Positions 34,980 through 46,526 of a stretch of DNA of 64,000 nucleotides are shown here, one piece after another; within the stretch, counting starts at the first letter, position 1, and every line of letters begins with the position of its first letter. The notes under the pieces are model-generated. The model was not told where the DNA came from and did not search any database. It saw nothing but the letters and a program-made list of their open reading frames with translations. This DNA is from Chlamydoabsidia padenii (Eukaryota > Mucoromycota > Mucoromycetes > Mucorales > Cunninghamellaceae): contig JAIWND010000021.1 of assembly GCA_025330725.1 (NCBI GenBank), forward strand, positions 124,001 through 188,000. The letters run 5' to 3'. Position numbers and translations under genes: made by a program.

Positions 34980-37900
34980 ATCCTTGTTTCATTCCATGAT
35001 CATTATTGTTGTTGTTGAGAGAGGAAGAGTGTTACTATTGTAAATTCCTTTTTGTCGTCCGTCACAAGAGCACCAAATAACGCCACCAGTCCCGAATCCA
35101 TCCCCCAAGATAAGCCCATCATTGATAAAAATAAAATTAGTTACAAGTCCACATGCCTATTGACATTTGTGCCATCCAATCCAAAGAAAACTACCGGGAA
35201 TCGAGATGAGAGGCCATAGGGTCTTGCCATACCTTGAAGAACAACACAGACTTTATTTGTTTCATACACAGATTTGTTTGACAAAAGGATGGGCAGCACA
35301 CATGACCCATAAAGAAGTGTCCATTAAAAGCTAAATCAGTCCTCGATCCACCACTTCACAAGAATAGATCGTAGCACAAGCACCAGTGGTTCATTGTTGT
35401 TGTTCTTTCTTGACACCATCCCAGTTCGATCCAACACGTGTCAGGTAATAATCCAATAGCCCAATGATGTGAGTTCTTGGTGTGTGATAAGAGATCTTTC
35501 ATGATTGCCAAAGCAGAGTAAGATGCTATTCAATGTCGCTCCCCTACCCCATCCCATTTGTCGTTGCTGCAAAATTGATCCTATGATGACAGTCATTTGC
35601 ATGTCGTTCCTGTAAACATCCGCCCAGTATTGACTGATATTTGTGCCTTGTGATAAATCAGGTTGTGTCGTCAAATGTAGTAGCGGTGCCCTTCTCTTGT
35701 TTAATAGATGCTATGTTGTCCTTTATTGTTATCCTCCACAAATGCTGCGATTAATGATGTTGAGCCCAGATCGTTGTTGTGATACAGTAAATAACGTCAG
35801 TTGTTGTACCAAGTTGAGGGTTACTGTAGACTATAAAAAGGAAGAGAGATGTCAATGAGGTCAAGTCAGCATAACAAAAATAAAAAAATAAAAAGGGTGT
35901 TACATACGTGAGTGGTCACTTTATCAATACATTATAAACCAAATCGAAGACAACAGTAAAGGGTTAGATATTGGGCCAATATGGGAGTATTTGTGTGTCA
36001 CTTATATCATTCAACTATACCAAGTATAAATTCAAAATGGGCCTAGAATGCCATCAACTTTGCCCAGATTTCAATGCCAACTACAAATAACAATACCAAG
36101 TATTACATCAGTCGCCATTGTCTAGGGGATAGTGAGAGACTTACCTTGATGATCCCTGGCTGAATCCATTTCATACAAGCACCATAAACTACCTATTCAA
36201 TATGGCAGCAAAAGTAAAAGAGATTAGTGTTGTAGGTCTTCAATTACAGTGTATATCTTACCATTCCTGTTTCTGCACCTTCAAAAGCTGCCAAGGCCTG
36301 GTTTAATGGCAAGACTATTTGCTGTTTTGTTGTTTTCGTCGGGTAATCGTTGCTGACCCTGTCCCAGGATACTGTAAATTTTGTTGTCCATCAAAGCCAT
36401 TTACTGTTATCCATTGTTGTAAAATGAGTGAACAGTTCTCAAGTAATTAATTTGGGAGAGAGAAGGAAAAGAAAGCGAATGCGAAAAATCGGAAGCCGCC
36501 TTTTCTCAAAAATCACTTGAACCCCGCTTCATTCCCATTGGCCGTTTCATCGACCTCCCCAGAAACCCCTTTGAGAGAGACAATCACTTCACATCACGCC
36601 ATTGTAATATAATCATACAAGTATATTACTATTGTCGAGTAAAAAAAAAAAGAGAGAGAGAGAGAAGAAAAGAAAAAAGAAAATACCAACTTGGTATGAA
36701 TACCATTGTTCACTTAAAATCAAAGCAAGTTGAAAGTGGATCATGGCAGGTGCCTGATTAGATGAATGCAATCGGCATTTGAATCTAAATGCCCCATGCG
36801 ATTTGCATTAACGGATCCATTTGTTCACTATTTACCTTCGACCATATCAATACACCCAACAACAGTAATTACACATAAAGAAAGTCAGTGTAGCGTTTCA
36901 AGTGTTTATTTATTATAAAGTTTATACAATAGAGAATACTAGTTACATGTTAAAAAGGGAGTGCGCTATACTAAAAGTAAACTACGTCAAGAGGCCATCC
37001 ACCCACCCATCGCCACCATGATTCCAATATCGTCCTATTGCCACGATCCATCATTATATGTCAGTTTCAAATCATTTGATTTACCATGGAGATTTCGTTG
37101 ATTCCAATAGAGGATGCAATTCAATCAAAGGTGCCAGTATTTCAACGGAGCAGTTCAACCACCAAAAGGTGGTCCATCACATACAGTAGATTGATAGTGT
37201 TGTGTCAAGTTGAAGTGGAGTAATGTCCTGATTTAAAAGCTGATGATCCAATTACAGGGTTGATGAAGAGTGGTGAGTTGATGACATGGATAGATTGATA
37301 AGATGGATCCAACTATTGGTCTGGGAGGAATTGTCGTAATGTAGGTTGTGGATCACCCCTATTGCAAATCAGGCCGTCCTTGTGTATCGATCATCAAAGT
37401 GTTTCTATTTCGGCACAGTCCTTCGTTTCCCTACAATTTAGATATATAGTTAGTATGTTCGGATGACTACCTTAAAACTGACCTCAAGGCAAGAGCTAAT
37501 TAGTGCACCAAGTCATAATCAGGTTGGAGTCCATAGTAAAGACGTGGCTTACAAGTAATAAAAAAGAAAAAGAAGAAAATTTGTTGTTAGTAAAGTAAAG
37601 TGAGAGTGGGTAGATTTACCTGTCTCTTATTTTCAAGCTTAATACTAGGTGTCTGGATGTGTTGGCCATTTCTTCCAGGCTTATTTTTTTAAAAGCATCA
37701 AGAGACCACATGGATGCAAAAGTCGATCCAAGTTAGTTCCACGCATCTTGATATCGATAATCATTTTTAGTTGTATAGCGTCGATTAGGGTCACTTTGTA
37801 ATATCAATAGAGTGGTGCACTATTCAATGACCAAGAGTCAACCTTGAATATGTATCCTTGTTGTGGGTTGACTGACAGTAAAAGACATCTATAGAAAAGG

Positions 37901-38037
37901 AGAAGGGTTAGAATTAAGAGAGTCAGTTAAGCAATCAACCAATTAGTTATGTGTCAGGTACTTACTTTCTGTGTCTATTGTTTTGTGTTTTACAGTTCAA
38001 TAGAATCTTCAGTGTAGGTTGTTAAAATAGTCGTCAT
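34980..38037 (-). pseudogene. Decayed, intron-bearing gene of unknown family
   Basis: No intact ORF exceeds 77 codons, yet the minus strand shows protein-like segments bounded by splice-like motifs. Reading 5' to 3': MTTILTTYTEDSIEL (start 38037), LILQSDPNRRYTTKNDYRYQ (about 37800), FASMWSLDAFKKISLEEMAN (about 37690), KPRLYYGLQPDYDLVH (about 37540), DPSYQSIHVINSPLFINPVI (about 37290), LNQALAAFEGAETGM (about 36290), VVYGACMKWIQPGIIK (about 36170), MTVIIGSILQQRQMGWGRGA (about 35570), and GLSWGMDSGLVALFGALVTD (about 35080). Stops interrupt most of them in frame. I do not recognise the protein. The part from about 36414 to 36050 is more open and could be a separate small gene. It may instead be a spliced non-coding transcript. 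Confidence 0.35.
36080..36414 (-). other. Possible small split gene (about 64 residues), uncertain
   Basis: Two exon-like pieces, VSWDRVSNDYPTKTTKQQIV continuing to AAFEGAETGM, and VVYGACMKWIQPGIIK, are separated by a GTAAGA...AATAG intron and followed by GTAAGT. CACTTGAACCCCGC, a recurrent-element variant, lies about 105 nt upstream of an ATG at 36414. Linking that ATG in frame would need an unusually short 33-nt intron, so the start is unresolved. No family recognised. Confidence 0.25.
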
Positions 38038-38074
38038 GATTAAAAAGTGAAAGAAAGTGGGGTTGTCTCTTTTT

Positions 38075-38500
38075 GTGGGAATTGCTAGGCTCACAGAATT
38101 TTGGTATTCGGCGTTTGAAAATGAAGTTTCCTTCCGTCTAGAAACAATAAAACAATCTTCGTCGCAAAGCACAGGTAAAAGTCATCGCAAGCCTGAACAT
38201 ACTGACACAAGGGTCTTGGAGCTTAGCTTTTGCGGTGACTTATGTTGGAAATATGCTATAGTGTTCACACCGCCACTTTAATCATTAGCATCCGTTGACC
38301 ATTGGAGAGAATAGAGCCCTTTCCAAATCTTAGTAGAGGCAGACGGAATCTGAAAATGAAGCTGGTTCCTCTTCGTACTTTTTTTATTTTTTTCTTTCAA
38401 ATGACATGTAAAAGTCATCGCCGCTTATAATCATTAGTATCTGTTAACAATTCAGAGAGTAGTGCTCCTCCAAAATTCCGTGAGCCCAGCATTTCCCCCT
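38075..38500. repeat. Degenerate inverted/direct repeats (MITE-like remnants)
   Basis: GTGGGAATTGCTAGGCTCAC...GAATTTTGG (38075-38105) has a near-perfect reverse complement at about 38470-38500. Inside lie direct copies: TAATCATTAG(C/T)ATC(C/T)GTT at about 38279 and 38427, and AAAAGTCATCGC at about 38166 and 38410. The spacing suits a small decayed mobile or palindromic element, but no terminal repeat or target duplication is clear. Confidence 0.5.
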
Positions 38501-39148
38501 TTGTGAGGAACAGCTCCGGCGACAATTGAAAATGAAAAACGGGATTTGAAAATCCATTGTCGCATATATAATAATGATGATATACGATAAATCAGTTTTA
38601 TTGTAAAAGACTTTTTAAAAAAGGAAACAAATGGGAAATAAAATGTGATTATGTATCACTGGTTTGAGATTCAGGCCAAAAGAAGAAAAAAACAGGCTAT
38701 AATGTGATAGGAGGGGATCATCATCCGAAAAGTATCATGGACCTAAAATAAAAGAGCAAGCATCATGTTCATAGCCAGTAGTGTCAGGAGGCATAGTCGG
38801 TATGCCCAGAGGCACAATATCCAACAAGCAGTCCATCCACTCCCCCTGCGTCCGCAGCCTTCTGTTGTGAACTGGTATAGTCAGCCGTTGTGCGACAATC
38901 CATTCATTATGTTAGTGCGCTCTAGTGCGTGCTAACACCAGCTCATCAACCAGAAGAATTATAAGATTAGCAGCCGAGGTTGGCATATGAAGTACATGGA
39001 TTGAGCTCGACCATAAAGGATTGGAGTCGTCAGGGGTCTATCAAATGGGTTATTAGTAGAGGTCATGATCAACTTTATGGAGGGGAAGGGGAGATATGTA
39101 CTTACTTTGATTTGAGTGGAGAGCAACTTGGAATGTGTCATTAGGGAT
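38501..39148. other. Intergenic, unresolved
   Basis: Contains CGGGATTTGAAAAT (38540-38553). On the minus strand MTHSKLLSTQIK (39141-39106), followed by GTAAGT, and a later PFDRPLTTPILYGRAQ, look exon-like but no gene can be built. Confidence 0.35.
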
Positions 39149-39330
39149 AAACGTCAACTTGGGTAGTAGAAAGAGAGACCATCATGTTACAGGAGTGGAG
39201 GTCAACTTGAAAGAAAGAGAGAGAGATTTGAAAGCACCATGTTACAGGATTGGAGTTCAACTTGAGGAAAGAGAGAGATTTGAGGCCATATTACAGGATT
39301 GGAGATCAACTTGGAGAAGAGAGAGAGAGC
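39149..39330 (+). repeat. Minisatellite, about four units of roughly 50-55 bp
   Basis: Units begin (G/T/A)TCAACTTG, continue through an AAAGAGAGAGA-type purine block, and end (T)TACAGGATTGGAG. Copies start near 39150, 39200, 39255 and 39305. They differ by small indels in the GA block. No coding or CRISPR character. Confidence 0.75.
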
Positions 39331-40269
39331 AAGTTTGTTTGTTTTGGATAGGTAAGAGAAGAATGAAGATGAAGACGAAAGAAAAGAAGAAAATTGGGCG
39401 TGTTTTATAGACATTTTCCACCGTGAGGGACTTTTTTTTAAAAAAGAGATGGAAGGAAATCGATTATGATGGAAGGAATCTAAGCCAAGTAAAATCAAAT
39501 CATGTGGTGTTTGTTTGAGCGATAAACAAAAGATGGATGTCTTCCTCCTTATTTGTGTCACTGATTCAAGTGGCGTTATCATTAGATATTTACTCGTTTC
39601 CCACCTCTTCACTCAAATACTCATGTGAATTCTATCTTTATGATGATAACAAAGGACCATGAAAAAAGGACAGTAGTTGCATCGAGGATGGCGGGATATG
39701 AAAAAAGCTTTTTTTTGCATGAACGGCAAGTTTCGAAATTGACATCCCTACAATTAATAGTGATAAAGTTACATGATGATAAAAAAGTAGTTCACATTGC
39801 TGACACTCTTGTTAATACACTGATTACCTTTTTTCCAAAACGGGCTTCTTGCAGGGTGACACGATGGCTGAGGGCCCCACTAATAGCCATTTCATGAGTA
39901 CATCTTTTGTCAAACTCTAGTTCATCGTTACCTTCATTAAGGTGATTAGAATGTATCTATTATAAAGTGTCGTATAACCTGCTAGGCATCATTCAAATAA
40001 AAAAGTCAGAAGGCTTTTTTTTTTTTTTTGTTCAACGGGATATCAAAAATGACTTTTTATGGATTCTGATCATTTTAGGAGGGATCTCTTCCTTCTCTCC
40101 GCTTCTTCACCACTTTTTATTTTATTCTCATATACACACCAATCACACCAGTACGAACATTCTTCAATAAACTCTGGTAAAAGTGACAACAAATAGCAAA
40201 GACGATCAATCGGACTCCAGGCCATTAATGAAGACAAGCTGAACAGCAAGAAGAAAAAAAGCACCAACA
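39331..40269. other. Intergenic, nothing assignable
   Basis: AT-rich; several 60-130 codon ORFs on both strands have no protein-like signal. Includes a T run at about 40016-40029. Confidence 0.4.
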
Positions 40270-41034
40270 TTACACTCACTTTAAACAAAGTCATACTATT
40301 CGCATTTACACCATCACCAAACGATCAATCCTCTTAAAAGAAGCTTCTCTTGAAAACTATACTGGTTTTCTTCGACTTGACAGTAAGTAATTTTGCCTAT
40401 CTGCAAATCCCTTCTAATCTGTTTATATTGCTTATGATACTTGTTATAGGTGATGGCAACATTCGCTTGGTGATTGAAAACTGGTTGGCATATGGTTTAC
40501 TGGTTAGATATACCATTCCGCTTGATGTTCTCTTATTATGGTGGAATACAAGATCTGCTTTTTTATTGAATCATCCTTTAGGTAAGCATATATGGATGTG
40601 CGAGTTGGAATGGGTATTGGATATGGAATAAACCAGTTTACCTCTTCTTCAAAAGACATGTTTATCTACCTAGTGTCCATCATGGTCTTCCTCCTTATCT
40701 CGCCGTATTGCATGGTGGCCGTTCCTATTCATTCAATCAACGGTGTTATGCTAGATCAGATTCCTTCAATCACTAATACGAACCATTTGAAAAAGTGGTG
40801 CCTTTGATGATACCTTCATTCGCCAAGTATAAAAAAGGACTATCGGGTTGGATCTAACGCATATTACTTTTACTGGGTTATCATAATTATGTTAGGATTA
40901 TCTTTTGTGTCATTGGTGGCCCAACCTACTATCGTACTCATGTATTATCATCGATGGACATATAATGGGAATAACAAGGCATTCATTAACAGCATCTTTA
41001 CACATTCTACTCGAGGTGATCTAGTCCATGGTTA
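40270..41034 (+). pseudogene. Fragment of an unidentified multi-pass membrane protein gene
   Basis: Exon-like pieces join in frame: ITKRSILLKEASLENYTGFL up to a GTAAGT at about 40380; SDGNIRLVIENWLAYGLLVR and PLDVLLLWWNTRSAFLLNHP after a TATAG at 40449; and, after a 55-nt intron (about 40580-40634), VYLFFKRHVYLPSVHHGLPP. A TAA at 40774-40776 then interrupts the frame, which continues as EPFEKVVPLMIPSFAKYKKG to another stop. A further hydrophobic stretch (WVIIIMLGLSFVSLVAQPTI) follows in a different frame at about 40880-40940. No start codon connects cleanly. It is either a decayed gene or one whose introns I cannot place. Family not recognised. Confidence 0.35.
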
Positions 41035-41265
41035 GTATAGTACTTTTACCCCACAATATAATACAAACACATATCAACCTCCCACGCATAGTATAGACCA
41101 CAATGTTATGTTTTGCATAAATGACTTTTTTTTTTACCATAATAATAAACAGTGTATCTTTTATTGTCAAACATTATATAAATCATCCAACACAATGTAT
41201 TCTACTATGCCAAATTCAATTACCAGATAACAACCCTAGGCTAACCCATTCATCATAACCAAAAG

Positions 41266-43167
41266 CTATTGACACACATCAATCCCAGGACAATCAGCAG
41301 ACACCACACGGAAGATACTAGGCATATAAGAGTTGATATAGGAAGCTGCAGTATGTGTTGAGTGATTCTTAGGGAATCCAGCGAAAAAAGCCAAAGTCAA
41401 CAGGAAAAAGGTCACACAACCATACCATGCCAGATCGCCAATGGTAACCCTGCCCTGATATTCTATTTCAGGACTATATGCATAATCAGTAGATTCGCCC
41501 ATTTGGTGTTTAATACGAGGAAGAGGCGTTTGATCAAAATGCTGGCAGACTTGATCCGATGTGAGCTTGCTACCGGCCAAGACAATAGGGACCCCTGTAC
41601 CAGGATGAGTGGATGCCCCCACAAAAAACAAGTTATCATATCGCCCAGTCGAGTCTTTGGTGGAAGGACGAAACCAGAGTACTTGAAAGATATCATGGGA
41701 CAGACCGAGAATAGACCCACGCCAGAGATTGAATTTTTCTTGCCAAATACCAGGATGATTGACGATTTCATGATCAATCATGCGTTCCAAATGGGTGATG
41801 TTCAAGCGCCGCTCCAATACTTCCAACACCATCGTGCGAGCCCGTGCCACCAATGCCGAATAATCATTCATTTCCTGCTGATCAGACATATGACCAATTG
41901 GCACCAAAACAATAACAGCATCCTTGTTGGCGGGTGCGGATGAGGGGTCGATCCGAGATGGGACGTTAACGTAAAACGACGCTTCGGATGGTAAATTGTG
42001 ATCCTGGAAGATTTCATCAAAGCTTTCCTGGTAGCTTTCCGCCAAAAAAATGTTGTGGACGTCTAGTTGAGGAATAATCTCGGAGAGTGACCAGTAAAAG
42101 GAGATGGAGGATGAGGTGAGTTTTTTCTTGGCTAGGTTCAATGTCGTCCAAGAGCAAGGAGGGAGAAGTTTATGATAAGCATACACCAGATCGGCATTAC
42201 ATACCACCGCATCCGCATCAATCACCGTCCCATCTTCCAATGTAATTCCAGTTACCTGTTTTTTATTGTCGTTGGTGTTGATTTTTGCCACAGGTGCATT
42301 GTAAATAAACTTGGCCTTGTACTTGTCCTGAGCTATGGACTCCAATCGTTGAATCACCGTGTTGAAGCCTCCGCGTGGGTACCAGATTCCTTCAGCAAAT
42401 TCAGTATATTGTAATAAACTATATACAGCAGGAGCATTGTATGGTGACATTCTATATGAATCAAGAAAAAAAAACAAGGGGAATTAGTATAACTGTCAAT
42501 ACACGAGAACAATGACAATGCCCATTATTCAAATCCCGCCTGCCCATCTGTTCCGCCCCTTTTTTTAATGGACTTACCCCATATACATAGTTTGGAAAGT
42601 AAATGCCATACGCATTTTCTTTGTCTTGAAGTACTTGGCGGCCCGATTATAGATTTTGTCAAAGAGATGGAGTCGAATAATTTCAGGAGCAAATTTGACC
42701 TTGACCATATCCCAAAAAGATTCAAAGTTGCGCTTGATAGCCAAACAGGTGCCGTTTTCGTAATGCACATGCGTTTCCTTCATAAAATCCAAAAACCGTT
42801 TAAATCCATGTTCACCTTCCACACGTTCCATTTCGGTTTTCATACGAGTCAGATCGGAGGTCAAATGGATCTTATCGCCATCATCAAAGTGCACCTTGTA
42901 ATTGTTGTTGCATCGTAAAAGATCAAGGTGATCGTCCACTTTTTCGTCCAGGTCGGCAAATGTATCTTCAAATAATTTGGGCATCAAGTAAAGAGAAGGA
43001 CCTTGATCAAATCGATAACCATTGTGATGAATCAAGGAGCATCGTCCGCCACTAAAATCATTCTTTTCCACCACTGTCACCTTGAATCCTTGACGAGCTA
43101 ATCTAGCCGCTGTTGCTGTTCCACCGGCGCCGGCACCAATAACAATAACGTGTTTGGGGGAAGACAT
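41266..43167 (-). CDS. carB: Phytoene dehydrogenase (desaturase)
   Basis: CarB is a membrane-associated FAD enzyme that introduces four double bases' worth of desaturation into phytoene to give lycopene. Exon 1 (43167-42578) opens with HVIVIGAGAGGTATAARLAR, the dinucleotide-binding fold, then VVEKNDFSGGRCSLIHHNGY and RFDQGPSLYLMP. A 126-nt intron (42577-42452) separates exon 2, MSPYNAPAVYSLLQYTEFAE, IWYPRGGFNTVIQRLESIAQ, then the C-terminal bacterial-type desaturase signature LFFVGASTHPGTGVPIVLAG. A hydrophobic helix near the C-terminus (FFLLTLAFFAGF) fits membrane attachment. About 591 residues, normal for Mucorales CarB. It is divergent from carRA across a 950-nt shared promoter, consistent with joint light regulation known in this order. 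The intron carries a recurrent-element copy. Confidence 0.97.
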
Positions 43168-44117
43168 TTAATAATCAACGTTGTAATGTATTAAGAGTCA
43201 AAAATTTAAAACAGAGAAGAAAGTGTTGGAGAAAAGGAAGAAAGAGGTTATAATGCAAATCGCCGTTTGGATCCTTTTTTAAAAAGTTGGCCGATCGTCG
43301 GCGTTTGAAATACGGAATTTGAAAACGTGAGTTGGAGCCACCTCCTTATTACATACCACTCTAGTCCTGGAAAGTCATGTTCAAATCTTCATACACAAGT
43401 AAAACCAATCTCTGCTCTATTGTGCTTTATTTCTAGTAATAATAACAGCGAATACACAAAACAAAACAAAACAAAAATGACATGTATAGACCCTGAACCC
43501 TTGTATCACTTATTGTTCTAATTGATCTTTACGTCAATCAAGTCAAATCGATGACAGTAGCATCCAGTTTAGGAAATAGACCGAAAATTGATACCTATCT
43601 ACTTTTTCTTTGTTCTCTCTATTAGGATGCATGCCATTACTTTCAAACTGGCATGAAGTAGCCTCCCAAAGGGCGAGCCAATAGAATCGCTCGAAAAGTC
43701 GGGGTTAATTTTTAGGAGAGCCAAAAAATGATGGGCACCCCTCTTTTTTTCTTTTTCTTTTTTTTCCATTCCTTCCCTTATTCCTGCAAAAAACAAAAAA
43801 CAAAGAGAATGGCTGTGATGCTCACAATGTGTCTGATTCTCTTTGTCTTTTGATATATACACATACTAAATTACGCTCATGGTGTCAACATCTCCTTTGC
43901 CATCTCTACTTGCACTACTTCCTTTTACCCCCTAATGTTATTAAACACCTTTTATGATGCATCTGCTAATATATATAAAGGTAGCCTGTAGCTTAATTTT
44001 TTACTTTACTTCACTTCACTTCTTATTCACTCATAATATATATCCTCTCATTAATTACTCTACACACTCATAATATATACCCCCCTCACTACTCTTAAAC
44101 ACTAAATTCCTTACAAT
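43168..44117. promoter_or_regulatory. carB/carRA bidirectional promoter
   Basis: 950 nt between the divergent start codons. On the carRA side a TATATAAA box lies at 43972-43979, about 140 nt before the ATG. On the carB side, CGGCGTTTGAAAT (43299-43311) and CGGAATTTGAAAAC (43313-43326) lie 130-160 nt upstream. GATCC (43270-43274) and CGATC (43292-43296) resemble the paired GATNC/CGATN halves of the fungal White Collar light-response element. In Mucorales these genes are co-induced by blue light; which sites matter here is inference. ORFs inside this interval are not credible. Confidence 0.6.
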
Positions 44118-45979
44118 ATGTTGACCTATATGGAAGTCCACCTTTATTACACTCTCCCGGTGCTTGGCCTCTTACTACTTCTACAACGACCCTTTTATTC
44201 TGCACAGGAACGAACAAAATATCTCTTGTTATGTGGTATGGCCCTTGCGACGGCTGCGCCTTGGGATAATTACATTGTCTATCATCGTGCTTGGTGGTAT
44301 TGTCCAAAGTGTGTGACGCTGGTGATCGGATACGTCCCTTTGGAAGAATACATGTTTTTTATCGTCATGACCTTGATGACCGTGGCCTTTACAAATCTAG
44401 TGATGCGCTGGCGTTTTACCTCCTTTTACTTGAAATCAACCTTGACTGCTTCTCATGCTTTTTGTGTCCGGTACATTCCTATTCTGGGATTTTTGACAGT
44501 TGGTGTCAAAGCTTGGGTAAGTTGAACAGCATTAATCACATTACTTTGTCATACTTACTTTTTTTTTTTTTTTCAAATTCTTAGTTTGCTGCTATTCCTG
44601 ATACTCCGTCGTTTTATGGTGCTTGTATCTTTTGGTATGTATGTCCTGTATTGGCTCTGCTCTGGTTTGGAACTGGTGAATATCTTTGCCACCGGTGGAA
44701 ACAAGTCTTTGTGTCGATCTTCGTACCTACTGTTTACTTGTGTTGGGTGGATAAGGTGGCCATCGCTGCTGGCACGTGGCATATCTCTGAACGCACAAGC
44801 ACACGTAAAATGTTGGTGCCCAATCTCCCGGTGGAAGAAGCCTTGTTTTTCTTGATGATCAATGTGGTCCTCGTATTTGCAACTTGTGCCACTGATCGTG
44901 CTTATGCCATTCTTCACCTCTATCGCCGAGGCTCATCAGCTCAAGATCAAAAATTACACCAACAGGAACCTTTTTGGACCACGTTTATGGATCTCTTTAG
45001 AGCATTCTGTCTCTCTGACCACCAATTGGATCATCAACCTCTCGACGACTTGCGCACGACTTGGAATATTCTCAAAGAAGGATCCGCCTCATTTTACACT
45101 GCCTCGGCTGTCTTCCCGGTGAACAGTCGACAAGATATGGGTGTCCTGTATGCTTTCTGCCGTGCTACTGACGACTTGGCGGATGACGAATCGGTACCTG
45201 TGGAACAACGCAAACGACAATTGACTCTTGTGCGCAATTTTGTCATTGATCTCTTTAGTCAGAAATCGGACAGTGCTATGGATATTAACTGGAAACCTTA
45301 TGCAAGTCTACCTGAAAATTGCCTGGCTTCTTTCCGTAGTTTTGTGCGCCTACGACATGTCCTCCAGGTGGAAGCTGTGCTTGAATTATTGGATGGTTAC
45401 ACTTGGGATTTGGAACGCAAGCCGGTATTGGACGAAGACGACCTGATTTACTACTCTCAATGTGTGGCCAGCAGTGTGGGTGAAATGTGTACTCGGATCT
45501 TGATGCACAACAGTCAAGATGGCGACAGGGATCAGAAAACTTTGGCATGGACGGTGGATCGTGCTCGGGATATGGGTCTAGTTTTACAATACACCAACAT
45601 TGCCCGGGATATTGTCACTGATAGTCAACAACTGAACCGATGCTACTTGCCCATGACTTGGCTGAAGGATGATGCTGAATTCAATTTGATCAAGACGGGT
45701 CGGGCTCGACAACTGGGGGATGAACGACTCAAGGCTCTGGCTCTTCGATTGGTCCATGCGGCGGATGATATCAACATGCGGGCCCAACGTGGGATCGCTA
45801 AACTACCTTGGGAATGTCAAGGCGGTGTTCGTGCGGCCTGTGCAATTTACTGTGCGATTGGTAGGGTCTTGAAAGAAGCGAATGGGTATCCTATGCGTGC
45901 TCATGTCAGGGGATTGAAACGGGCCTGGATTGCTCTTCAAAATGTCTATGGTATTAACTCTCTGGCTTCATCTCACTAA
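44118..45979 (+). CDS. carRA: Bifunctional lycopene cyclase / phytoene synthase
   Basis: This fused protein (carRA, also carRP) makes phytoene from two geranylgeranyl-PP and later cyclises lycopene to beta-carotene. Exon 1 (44118-44516) and exon 2 (44585-45979) give 597 residues. Residues 1-245 form the membrane-spanning cyclase (R) domain: two repeats with [32 protein letters not shown], and later [36 protein letters not shown]. Residues about 260-597 form the phytoene synthase (A/P) domain with both diphosphate-binding Asp motifs, [17 protein letters not shown] and [15 protein letters not shown], plus YLPMTWL. The short intron lies between VKAW and [20 protein letters not shown]-like signals follow near 46100. 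Intact, typical of the order and divergent from carB. Confidence 0.97.
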
Positions 45980-46475
45980 CCTCAACTTGGAAAGGTGTGA
46001 CCCCCTCCTCCCCTTTATTGTAGTGTAGCTTTAGTCATTATTTGTCAATACATATATCCCCTTTTGCCCTAGTTTACTTCTTTATACTCTTCTTATACAT
46101 AAATAATAATAAAATCGACTGGATTCGAAATGACTAAAACATGTTTGATCTAATAAGCAGAGAGGATCAGTCCAATTCACAGACTAACACTCCGCCACAG
46201 TACCACGTGCGTTGCCATAATGGGCACCCTTTTTTCCTATTAGCCCGGTTCCAAGCTCAAAATGATATTCCTCTATTTCCAATTTTTCCAAAAAAAGTCA
46301 AATAAGAAAATCTTTGGCGGGTGCTCAATTACCAGGAAAACCCCATTTTCTATTTTTTGAAAAGGAATCATTAGAAAGCTGGGAAATATACACTTTTTAT
46401 TTTGGACATATAAAATCAGCGGAGAAAGTGTTTTTCTTTTTCTCGTCTCTCTTTCACTTTCTTCACTCTCTCTCT

Positions 46476-46523
<48 letters not shown>

Positions 46524-46526
46524 CTA
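45980..46526. other. Intergenic, ends in a 38-nt T run
   Basis: carRA 3' flank followed by the AT-hook gene promoter and leader. CT and T homopolymer (T38 at 46479-46516) sits 10 nt ahead of the next ATG. The frame open from 46314 is leader, not protein. Confidence 0.5.
46479..46516. repeat. Poly(T) homopolymer, 38 nt
   Basis: Uninterrupted T run directly upstream of the AT-hook gene start; its length is assembly-sensitive. Confidence 0.85.

Noticed and set aside
39149..39330. Possible CRISPR-like array
   Set aside because: Units are contiguous imperfect tandem repeats without unique spacers, in a fungal genome.
43599..43862. 87-codon minus-strand ORF between carB and carRA
   Set aside because: Low-complexity lysine/phenylalanine-rich sequence inside the shared promoter; no conserved block.
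46314..46526. N-terminal extension of the AT-hook protein
   Set aside because: The extension is largely a phenylalanine run from poly(T) in the leader; the ATG at 46527 opens the conserved-looking MKLPSIHTLLNP.
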